A DNA stretch of 64,000 bases from Doris montereyensis (lineage: Eukaryota > Mollusca > Gastropoda > Nudibranchia > Dorididae). The first letter of the stretch is position 1. Each line of letters starts with the position of its first letter. Under the pieces are notes generated by a model. That model worked only from the letters and a program-made list of their open reading frames with translations. It ran no database searches and had not been told where the DNA came from. The position numbers were made by a program, and so were the translations under genes. The DNA lies in NCBI GenBank assembly GCA_037039925.1, contig JAXRKP010000982.1:60001-124000 (forward strand), given 5' to 3'. Shown here piece by piece: positions 51,797 to 62,129 of this stretch.

Positions 51797-54700
51797 TCAT
51801 TCACACTCCACATTTGAATTCTCTACCACTCCAACTTCAATAGGTGGTGTTTGAATCACTTCATGTACTACAGAAGCTCCTTGACTTGTCACCATGTCCT
51901 CTGTTTCTTTAACTACATGTAGCTCTATAATTCCATCCTTTTGGTTCTGAAGGGTCTCCAGAAGCTCTCCACTCAAGGACATAGTTGGCGCAATGGTATA
52001 ATGTTTATTTGCAACATCAATAAACGTAGAGACATCACCAACGCTAGTGAGTTCTGAATGTGGTGTGCCTACAGCCAACACAGGTGTCATTGTCGAAGTG
52101 TTAAGAGCTGATGACAGTGAGGACACGTTCATGACAACGGTGTTCGTCGCATGGGATGAAAAGTTCTCCACTTTTATTCCGCCAATGCTGTCGTTTTTAA
52201 TGGAATTAATGGAATCTACCAATGTAGGTTCCAGGTTCACAGTAGGAGTACTCACAGCTTTAAAGCGAGAGAATGGTTGAAATTTTCTTCGTTTCAAAGG
52301 AGTCTGGTCTTCAGGTGAAGCTAAAGATCTTTTGAGAGAGCTTTTGGCCTTTTCTAGGAGGTTATTGAAATATTTCGTTGATGGGCTGCAGTTGACAAAG
52401 CATCTTTAGACATAATTCCTAGTTCTTCAAGAACATCTTTTAGTGCTTGAATAGTGTCCTGAGCAGTTTGCAAATCATTAGTAAGATCTTCCTGAGAGAT
52501 TTCAGTAACCTGAGTAACCTTACCACACAATTGACTAAGAATGCTAAGAGCCTCATCAGCCATCCCTATGCCGAGTTTGTGAAGAGTTTGTCATAAACAG
52601 CTAATCTTGTTTGTACAACAGCATTTTGAGCCAGTTTGTGAAGCCCAGTACCCATAGATGTTATAGTTGAATCCCCTAAGGGCTCTAATGGGGTTGGAAC
52701 AGAACAATAAGTTGATTCAAACTGATCATCCAAGCTGTATTTTCCTTCAACACATGCAGGAATACTCGAAAAATTTGTTTGTGATTCCACATTTGATAAT
52801 TCATTAGTTATCTCAAGGTCAGGCATAAATCCCAATGCTCCATTTGGACACTGAACCAAAGTAGTATCTTCTAAAACAGCTGTTTGTCTAAGCAAGTGAT
52901 CAAACCGTGCTGTGTTTTGAGGTGAAGGTTTTGAAAGCATTTCGCTATCACTAGAAAGGCCAAGGCTGGAAGCATAATCATCATCAGGCTCTCGTTTTGG
53001 AATTTCTACCACATATTCTTTTTCTCCATCATTTACTACACATTTCGTAACCTTAGCTTTAGACCCTAATGGAAACTTTGGAGTTACAAGGCGTTGTCCT
53101 AAAAGTGTCTGAACAGCCATTTCTGGTCCAAAGTCTTTAGGTTTGCGCACACGTTTACTTCTGCGGGCCTGAAAAAGCTGACTGTCTGAATTTAATGATT
53201 GTGAGGACGCGCTTTCTTCTGAGGGATTATGCCGTTTTGTATCATTCATTTCTTTCAAGGCTTTCATCCTCATTCGAACCTGATATTAAGCTGCTCTGGT
53301 TTCATCATGGCACAATGCTCACATCCTTGTGCATGCAAATGCTGGGGTCCGAGACAGCCAATGCATAAACTGTGTCCATCTAATGGAGACATGTACTTCT
53401 CACAATTCTCACAGTTTTTATGGTCTATCTTTGAGGGACCTTCAGTACTTTCACTATCACCTTTTATCTCTGTAGTCTTTACTGTTTTAGCCTTCAGGGT
53501 CAGTATTCTCTCAGTTTCAACTCTTTTAAGTAAATCTTGCAAATTTGAGCTTGTCTGTGCCATTTCCATGTTTCCATCAGATGAAACTATAACTGTGTAT
53601 GATGTTTGGCCCTAGCAACCCCATCTTCATCAGGGACACTCTCTAGAGCATCAACAGAGCCAGCTGCTGCAAGCAATCCGGACAGCCCATTCATTTCTCC
53701 CACTTCACCTTCTCTCTCACCAACTATTACAGATGAAGGATTCTCTGGGCTAAAATATGAGCTAGACTCATGACTGACCTTCTCATTCTCAGTTATGTCT
53801 TTCCTCTCTTCATCCTGCACTGACTCTTCAGCATCATCCATGAATGGACTTGTAAGTGATGATGTTTTTACATCGTTCTGGATCTCATCTTCATCTCTAA
53901 CTGGAATTTCATCAGTGTTTGTTTCTTCTTCAGAATCTGTAATTGCTTCCCCTACAGCTCTTCTTGCTTCTTGTCTTGCAGTCTCCATCTCTTTACTCGT
54001 TCTCCTATGTCTTACAAGGGTTTTAGCTTCCTCGTCTTTCAATCCCATTTTCACAGCTTTGATGTGGTTTTTAGCATTGTGCAGATCTTTTGGTGTGACA
54101 TTCCTCCCTACAGCCGTCCTTATCTGAGAAATTGGCACACCAAGTTCAAGCAATTGACCAACCATGCGTCTTTCATCTCTGGTCATTCTTCGCACCTCAG
54201 GATATGAATTGTATATTTCTTCAGTACAAGGGTGGCTATGTTTATGATAGGAATCTCTAATAATCAAATAGTTTTCTTTACGGCAAGCACTGATGCTTAT
54301 GAATGCTCGACAATTTATTTTGTAGCTCCTGTGAAGAAAAAGTAGAGAAATATTAAGCTTATTACAAAATTTGTATTTAATGATTATTGATAGATTTGTT
54401 CAATCATAAATCTTCTTCTATCTAAAAGAAAAAAAGTTCAATAGGAAGTCCAACAAATAATATAAACTTGTGTGCATATCAAATACATTTTGTTTTCTTC
54501 TAAAGTGTTCTACACCTTTTCTTGTTTATTTCTTTTACTTCTGTTTTTTGTGTGCAATTTAATGATATGTTTAAAAAAGACTCAAGTAAAATAGTTTCAA
54601 ACTCAAAACAAAGATCTACAGAATTTAGGAATTATAGACATAAACCTATAACTGTAAGACAAACAAGTGAGTAAAATAAAAAGTTTTTCCTTATTAGAAG

Positions 54701-57621
54701 GGTAAAATTGATTCGAGTCTAATTAATCAAATCTTTCTAAAGAAAATGTACTGTCACTAAACAAGAGTATTTAAAGCCACATCTGAAAATATTGAGTAAA
54801 ATTCACAAGCACATGATCGTTTTTTGGTACAGTTGGCGGCACCTATATAAGCACGCCATCCTCAAAAACGATTTGCACTAAAGCATAGCATGTAAATCTA
54901 GTCTTACCAATTTTTTGCTATAGACTACATGCGCTTACATACAATCACTTTGGTTTTATGCATGCTTTAATTCATGACACAAATCTAATAAATTACATAT
55001 AATGGCAATGTCTGCACCACCAAGATCTTGAGAAAATGCCGGCATGCATTGTTTTATTGCTTAACTCATAGAATCTAATTATCTCTTAGATTAGTTGGAT
55101 CTCGGTGCATGTCAAGGTGTGTGTTTGTATGTGTGTACCTAAAGCCTTGAGTTTACCTGGTCATTTAACTCTTTAGTTGCTACCCATTTTGGGATTGATA
55201 TAAATCCCAGTTGCTAAGCCTTTTGAAGTGAAATATGACAATAAGTGACAACTCCACCAATAAAGACAGAACAAACACGTGACGTTTGGGTATAACCCTT
55301 CGTCAGACAACAAACGAGAAATATCTAGAATCTAGATCTAAGTACCACCTCAGGCATCACACAATGTGATGTCAAAAGAAAAACAGAAAGGAGAAAGAAA
55401 GAAAGAAAAAGACAATGATGATAAGAAACGTAGTAGAGGGGGTGTGAAGAATGAGCGAAAATAGAAGGTTCAGATCTAGATCTAGAATGAAATAAAAATA
55501 TGAAAATAAGTCAGTAATAAAAGGTGAGAAGGAGACAGAAAAGAGAAAAATAGAGAGAGAGAGAGAGAAAAAGGAAGAAAAAAGGCAGGGAAGAAAGAAA
55601 GGGAGAGATAGACGTGTGAGTATGGGAAGCTAGAACGAAAAAAATAGGATAAATATAAAACTAGATCTATATCTCACTGGGTCTAAAAAAGAAGAAATGA
55701 TAGAGAATGAATGAAAGGAAGTATCAATCAAGGCAAAAATTTATACTGAAGGTGTGAAATGTATATAAATTACAAATGTATCGATGCAATAAGGGAACAG
55801 AGTAAACAACTTTAAATCTGAAATTTCAAAAAATGCCAGTTAGCAGCTAGCTGATGCTTTCCAAGTTATCGAAGTCGTTAATATTTTCTCCTTGGTGAAA
55901 GCCTTTGAGGAAAATCAGTTAAAAACAGGTGGTTTAAAAAAAATAAATCTTCAAAATAAAACCGCTTGACGCATCTGCATGAAATTTACATATATGTTAG
56001 CAGATTTGGTATGAATTTTTTTTCAAATTATGTCATGTGACTTGGGCAGCCATCTTGGAAAGCTAATTAATATGCAAATTTTGTGTGTTTTTCTACATTT
56101 TGACCCATATTCCCACCCAAAATGAAAATAAAAATTGCTTCAATGCTTGAAATTATTGATAAGTGTATGTAAATAAACTACAAAAACATATGTGGTGTTT
56201 GCTCTTCATATATTGGTGTTTTTCATTTTGTGTTGATCAGTAAAAATATTGAAAAATATACAAAAACATGAACAAACAAAACGGGATGACAATTATTATT
56301 CACTTACACACAGGATTCATCTCATCTTCACTCAATATTCTTTAGGCCTTTCATTTCAGTGAAATTCATAAACCATTCAAAAGATTTCCAGTTTCCTCAT
56401 CAACTAAAACATTCCAAAGCCATTCATTGTCACCACTATCACCAATACCACGCCTCCTTTTGCCACGCCCACCACTAGTTTGTGGCCTTATTTCATCATC
56501 GTCATAATCAGAACCACGAGAACTCAATCTAGATCTAGGCTCGCCAGTATCAGTATTAGGATCAAATTCGTTGTTGTCGAGTAAAAATCGTCACCAAAAT
56601 CAGAATCATGTCTGTATACCTCATCTTCATCATCTGAATCCATTGTCACAATGTAAATAAACGGTTATTACTATGAAAAGTTGACAAAAACCCAATCTTA
56701 GAGGCTAAAACTTTTTTATACACTCGATTAGCATCTTATCGAGGATAGGAAGTCACAGCAGTTCAATTACGCCATTACCGATCGACGCCTTTCGGTGTAT
56801 GTAGCAATTAAAGAGTTAATCAACAATACCTGGAACCAATATATGCCAAAGTGTGAAATCTCCCTACCGAGCTTGACACTGACAGATGAGTGGTGAGGAT
56901 ATGCATCTAATTATATTAATCTCTTTCGACTATCTAATGTTTGCTTTGTCATTAGCCACAAAGCAGGGTAACAATACATGTACTGTAATCGTAAAGGCTC
57001 AAGACGGTCATTTATTGGTCTATACATTTTGCATTAATATTAAATATTAGTGGGCAAAGCTAACTGATTTTGGAGGAAAATCTTGAATCAATACACTCTT
57101 GACTTCCTTTTCAATATAAGATGATATTGCTTTTCCGTTTTTTTTTTACATTTCTACCTTGCCCTCATGATCATGGCATAATGAAGAACATGTCTTTTTT
57201 TTAGAGAACAAGCTGAAAATTATTGAAGGAAGCAATACACATATTTTTTCGATATTTCGACCTCAAGCACGCTTCTGCAATAAGCATGCTCCAATCTTCT
57301 TCCAAAACCATGCTGCATCGACTGTACCATATAAGAAAGAAAGTCAAGCTATGTTTAAAGTAAGACCAACCTTTGTTTTGGTCTTAGCCCAACACTAGAA
57401 CTGGTATAAGATCCGTAATGTTTGCATTGTAATATGCAATGTGCATACTTGAGCCGAGTATCATAGTAGGGACCTTTCTTCATGGAAGAGTTTGCAGCCT
57501 CCACTGTTTTGGCATTGGCTATATTGAAGATGACCTTGTTCTCCCTGCAGTGAATATCAAGAGCGTCTTTCAATTCAGTCCAAGAATCATAGGTCTGACC
57601 AGGTTCCATTCGCAATGTCAT
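51797..57621 (-). CDS. ZSWIM3/FAR1-like DNA-binding-type protein with Gag-like Cys cluster (frame broken)
   Basis: Two exons on the minus strand. Exon 1, 57621-57371, starts MTLRMEPGQTYDSWTELKDA and carries KKGPYYDTRLKYAHCILQCK and GLRPKQ. Exon 2, 54328-51797, follows a TTCTTCACAG acceptor and joins in phase as INCRAFISISACRKENYLII then HKHSHPC, YPEVRRMTRDERR and VTPKDLHNAKNHIK. Together this is the ZSWIM3/ZSWIM1-type FAR1-like zinc domain. An acidic Ser/Glu region follows, then a six-Cys cluster (53413-53312: CENC, GHSLCIGC, GCEHC). After that come a basic RRSKRVRKPKDFG patch, a possible coiled region (52354-52563) and a Ser/Thr-rich tail. The product, if continuous, is about 850 residues, probably nuclear. 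Four single-base losses (near 53615, 53280, 52590 and 52400) interrupt exon 2. Function is unknown; domestication from a transposon is possible. Confidence 0.6.
55169..56815 (-). mobile_element. piggyBac-like element with nested repeat, in intron of the ZSWIM3-like gene
   Basis: TTAA lies at both edges (55165-55168 and 56816-56819), with terminal inverted repeats CTCTTTAGTTGCTAC and, at the right end reverse complemented, CTCTTTAATTGCTAC (14 of 15). Near the right end the minus strand encodes a transposase-like acidic N-terminus: MDSDDEDEVYRHDSDFGDD at 56643, and after a one-base frame change FDPNTDTGEPRSRLSSRGSD, a basic GGRGKRRR patch and NEWLWNVLVDEETGN. The catalytic domain is gone. The family E repeat (55228-55910) lies inside. 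Confidence 0.65.
55228..55910 (-). repeat. Family E repeat, minus-strand copy nested in a piggyBac-like element
   Basis: Reverse complement of the 39380-40035 element over its whole length, including 'aaacaacttt..ctgaaatttc' and 'gaaagcatcagcta'. Lies inside 55169-56815, so it inserted after that element. Confidence 0.8.
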
Positions 57622-58180
57622 ATTTCAGGTTCTTCTGGTATAAAAGAAAGAGTAAATCTTTAACATCAATTTTAAACATGTTTTTTTTCAACCAGACAAT
57701 ATTTCTAAAACATATCAATATTATTATTATGCAAACAATGTTCATGCATGTTGACTTTTTAAAATAAATTGCCTGTAAAGGATGTAAAAATATAAAATGA
57801 ATGTATTGCCTTGTCACCATTCACACTTTCTCTCCATGTAGAATAATCATATAAAACAATCTCTGTTATAAAAAATAAAAGACATTTATCATGGGTGGGC
57901 AAGAGAGACCATGATAAGTAGACATGTCTAAATATTATGTGAACGAATCTTCATTTAGTGCGTAGTAATCAGTATATGTACTACTTTTCTATTTTTTTCA
58001 AATTTAATAAAAAAAAACGTTACAAGATAATTACAGAGCAGCTGAAATCAAACAGAAAGAGGAAAGGTTTTGTACAAATTGAAGTATGTATATTATATGT
58101 ATTAGCCAATTATAAGTTATTCCTAATTCCATAATTTGGGAAACTGGGGGAAACAGCCATGAGCAGACCTTTGAATTAGT
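57622..58180. other. Region upstream of the ZSWIM3-like exon 1
   Basis: AT-rich; contains no recognisable further exon, TATA box or CpG-rich promoter. A 5' UTR exon could be present but cannot be told from sequence alone. Confidence 0.35.
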
Positions 58181-58189
58181 AGTACAGAC

Positions 58190-58190
58190 T

Positions 58191-58284
<94 letters not shown>

Positions 58285-58312
58285 AGGGAGGGAGGGAGGG
58301 AGGGAGGGAGAG

Positions 58313-58384
<72 letters not shown>

Positions 58385-58440
58385 AGAGAGAGAGACAGAG
58401 AGGGAAAGAGAGAGAGGGGGAGGGAGGGAGAGAGGGACAA
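58190..58440 (+). repeat. (GA)n / (GGGA)n / (GACA)n compound satellite
   Basis: Starts with AAAGAAAG, then a long GA run, GGGA units, GA again, GACA units (about 58363-58383) and GA. The Ser-Leu open frames on the minus strand are repeat artefacts. The structure resembles 40776-40960. Confidence 0.95.
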
Positions 58441-59139
58441 AGAAAAAAGAGACTGGGTGAGAATGAGAGAGTGTGAAATGGAAAGCTTGAGACATGTAGT
58501 AGTTTTTCTGTAATGTAAAGTTGATCTTCTGTTTCTCCTCAGCTTTAAGTAAGGCTGTGACAATCTTTACTTCCTGAGGCATTGCTCAATATTTTTGTCA
58601 CCTGGACCATTGCCAATTGCTTCTTTGGTAAGTGACATCTATATGATTTACACTAGTGATAGAAAAGATCTAGCCGTAATATTAGGGTCTAAATTCAACC
58701 TGTGCCATTCAAGTCCATCAGTAAACCGATGATCTTTCTAAGTTGCCTGAACATGCACCATCACTGTCAACGCCTGTGCTAAAGTGTTGTTTGAACAATT
58801 CATAAGTCGGAAAATATTTCCAGTCAATGGTTGGCTTAATTAATCAATCAAGACCTGCACCATTGCCATTGATTGTTTTAAAGTTAAGAGTTTTAAGAGT
58901 ACATGGAATAGATAATCTAGGCTTTGGCTGACAATTATCTTTAATATGATCACTAGCCACTCTAATTTTAATTGGTTGATAAAAGTGACAAGAGAGTTTC
59001 AACTCAAGACTCCTGTGTCTCTATGCAAAGAGCTTGGGGTAAACTCTTTTATTGTTATTTTTTACCTTTGACCTGTATCAAACTGAACAATTGTGAATGA
59101 CCATGAAAATGCTATGACTGAAAACATGACAGTTATAAC

Positions 59140-59392
59140 TATAACCAATCTGTGGAGCTGAAGAAAAGAAAAGAAGAAGGGAGCATCACCAAGACTGCCC
59201 TACATTGGAACCCTGAAGGGAAAAGGAGACGTGGCAGACCAAAGACAACTTGGAGAAGAATAGCAGAGAAAGAGGTTAAAGACTGGGGCGAAACATGGAA
59301 TCCCATAAAGATGCTTGCCATGAAAAGAGAGAGATGGAGATCCTTCATTGCTGCCCTACATGCCAACTAGCATAATGGGCGGTAAGTAAGTA
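59140..59392 (+). mobile_element. RTE-type LINE 3' end (strongly 5'-truncated)
   Basis: Encodes only the last protein segment: ITKTALHWNPEGKRRRGRPK then TTWRRIAEKEVKDWGETWNP and RERWRSFIAALHAN, an RTE C-terminal signature. It ends 'taatgggcggtaagtaagta', the same terminus as 48060-50085 with short (TAAG) repeats. Confidence 0.9.
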
Positions 59393-59394
59393 AT

Positions 59395-60330
59395 ATGTGG
59401 AGCCATAAAATTCAAAATCATTGAATTGTTTGACAAAAGCAAATGGCTACGGAGTTGGAGAAGACATTAAAGTGATTGTGTTAGCGAAAATGCCTAATGC
59501 TTGGAAGACATTTTTTGACTTGTTGATGAGCTCTTCAAATTGCTCCTAGCTTACTGAATCTTGGCTGTTTGCTTGCACATCCCAAGGTATTTACCCCCTC
59601 AGCCGTCTCCTTGGACATAGCAAAATCCAAGGAACCTACATCAAAAAGTGTACAAAATCATTTAGAATCTATCAGTAAAAAAAAAAAGAAGGAAGGATTT
59701 CCAAAGTCGTGCTCATCCAAGGGACATAAGAAGTTTAAGAGCAAACAAAGAAAATATTTCTGACAGGTTGCTTTCAGTTGCAGCAGTACTTAGCGGCAAT
59801 TTGAGGTGACAATCTGAGAACATGAGAGACCCATGACAACAGACAGTTTATTTGAACACAAGCAGTTCAAATGTCAATGACAACAACAGATAGTGTGACA
59901 TTTATCGGACTGAGACCAACCATTGAATCGAACGTGACAAGTTTGTGTTGTGTTTGTTATCTTGTATAGATATTCTTAATGTGACACTCGGTTGTGGACT
60001 TATCTAATTTACGAAAAATAATTTCATAACATACATATATATATAATAATGCATTGATGCTGCATCTTTCATAAAATCTATCACAATCTGAATCTCTAAA
60101 GGCGGAAACATCCCCCCGACCCCCATGCAACTGAAGGTAACCTCTCAGAAACAGTCATTCTTTTTCTTTTCTTCTCCCATAAAAACCAAGCCCCAATTTC
60201 GTTATATCTCAATTATGTCCCTTAGATGTACCCAACTAAGGAACTCCTTCCCTAATTATGGAATTTCACCCACTAGCGAAATGTCAAAGAATGGTGTGCC
60301 CGACAACGGAAATTCTTCCTAAATCCTAGA
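59395..60330. other. Unassigned intergenic stretch
   Basis: Contains a 64-codon Lys/Ser-rich open frame (59569-59763) with no recognisable family. Nothing else is supported. Confidence 0.35.
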
Positions 60331-60633
60331 TTTGATTTGATTTACCCACGTCAACAACTAAGGTGATTAAGGGTTTTTTGATAGGATTTTTAATTTTGCC
60401 CTGACTGCCCAAGGGATCTTTAACTTTAACGTGCACAGAGTGTTGTGAGCTGCACACGGGACCTCCTTTTAATCTTCCATCTCCGAGGGACTAGGGCATC
60501 GGTCCACTCATCTGGAACAGGGGGTAGACTTTGTTCAAAACAAATCGAGAAAATTTTTTCAACTGTGGCGGGGTTCGAACCCAACCTTTTGGTTGAGAGG
60601 CCGACACCTTGCCTCTTGACTACTGTCCCCTGT
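60331..60633 (-). mobile_element. tRNA-derived SINE, family 1, best copy
   Basis: The minus strand begins with a tRNA-like head holding box A TAGTCAAGAGGC (60622-60611) and a perfect box B GGTTCGAACCC (60581-60571), spaced as in a tRNA with an extended arm (Leu/Ser-like). The 'ggcctctcaaccaaaaggtt' stem region lies between them. It is followed by a non-coding body shared with 1930-2215. It would be transcribed by RNA polymerase III; the LINE partner was not identified. Confidence 0.75.
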
Positions 60634-61245
60634 AGATCCTAGATCTATCTAGAATAATAACATAGATCTAGATCTACTACTTTATTAATATACTACGAGC
60701 ATATGAAACTAACGCTAAATATGTTCTATTTTAAAATGAGCAAGATATGGATATTATAAAACTAGAGTAGAAGTAGAAGCCTGGAGGAAAATTGCTTTCT
60801 TTTCTCGTGTCCGTGTGAGTAGCGGCCATTTTACTTCCAAACATTGGATTGCAATGTAGATCTAGATCTAAATGGTTGTACGCTTTGGATGTAATATATA
60901 ATAAAATGGTAATAATTTATAAAATTGTATCTCACACAGGAGAATGTGTTTTCAGCCTCAATCTTGGAATGAAGATGAAAACACGGAATAACCACCGACT
61001 TACTTTGGCGTCTCAATAGCACATCATTTTTGTTGACACAACTGGTAGACGGCAATTTTTAAACGTTAACTGCGCATGTGCGAGATTAAGATCAGAGAAT
61101 CATCCTTTGGCCTAACTCTTCGCCTATTTTCACTTCTCGGGGATTTTCAGTACATCGTAATAATAATAGTAGATACAAGGTAGGCTACATATTGGCCTCT
61201 AGGAGATTGAAGTCAATGGGGAGGAGTGCGTATAGATATAGAGAG

Positions 61246-61247
<2 letters not shown>

Positions 61248-61318
<71 letters not shown>
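61248..61318. repeat. (GA)n microsatellite
   Basis: About 70 bases of pure GA next to the family B repeat at 61385. Confidence 0.95.
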
Positions 61319-61319
<1 letters not shown>

Positions 61320-61384
61320 AATAAATGATACATTGTGAGGGTGAAAAATGAGGCTTGTTTTATTCCAGATATGTTTCATTGAAT

Positions 61385-61525
61385 TTTACCGCGTCCACCA
61401 TGTACGGTGATCTCATGGTGAATTAAGGGAAACATCAAGATAAAAGATAAGTGAAGGAATGAAGGGAGAGAAATATGATCTACCAATAGCACCCACCAAC
61501 CGCCCACTTTTCCCCAAAGAAGTGA
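61385..61525 (+). repeat. Dispersed repeat, family B copy 3
   Basis: Contains 'ggtgatctcatggtgaatta', 'gggaaacatcaagat', 'gatctaccaatagcaccc' and 'accaaccgcccac', colinear with the copies at 1040 and 2370. Confidence 0.6.
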
Positions 61526-62129
61526 ATTCTAAACCGAATCATACAAATAACTGTTACAGGTACCCGGTAGGCCTCTATGTTATATGAGATATTTCACAGT
61601 GAATTAATTATTGTGCGTTGTTGTTATGCACAGCTCAATGTAAAAAACACAACAAATAAAACAAAAACAACAATAATAAACAAACAAAAAACTACAATGA
61701 AAAAACAACAACCAAAACCAACTCAAATACGATGGCGTGATTATCTTCAGGAATGAAGCTGTGACAGGGTGGATGGAACTCAAAACAGATCAAGCCACCC
61801 CTCCCCCCTCCCCAACAAAAAAACCCAACACAACAACAAACAAAAAAGGAAAAAAGAATCAGGGTGTTGAGCATTAATCACACGTATGCATCAAGACTGT
61901 TTAAAAGATAGTTCTTTGCATCAAAAATTCATGTCCGAATTGCAAATTATTCAAGTAATAAGTACTATATAAAGTAGGCTAAGTAGGCTAAACTAGGCAA
62001 TGTCAGATCTCATTACGTATATCAGTGTCGTCATCTCAGTGAAGAACGTTTTTGTTTCTTTAAACTCTTGCTGCATGTAGATTCATATAATCGGCATACT
62101 TACTCTTAGTCTTCTTAGTACTCTGCAGT

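Noticed and set aside
52047..54207. Plus-strand frames at 52047, 53229, 53795 and 53971
   Set aside because: Antisense shadows of the ZSWIM3-like exon, whose minus-strand protein carries the conserved motifs.
55270..55310. Hammerhead-ribozyme-like core in family E (minus strand CTGACGA, a short GGG/CCC stem, AAACGTC)
   Set aside because: The GAAA core lacks its G in the readable copies (CCCAAAC), and the flanks show no complementary stem I, so a ribozyme fold is not supported.
58031..58582. 183- and 124-codon Ser-Leu open frames on the minus strand
   Set aside because: Produced by the GA compound satellite in two frames.
59569..59763. 64-codon frame as a gene
   Set aside because: Low-complexity Lys/Ser content, no family resemblance, no splice or start context.
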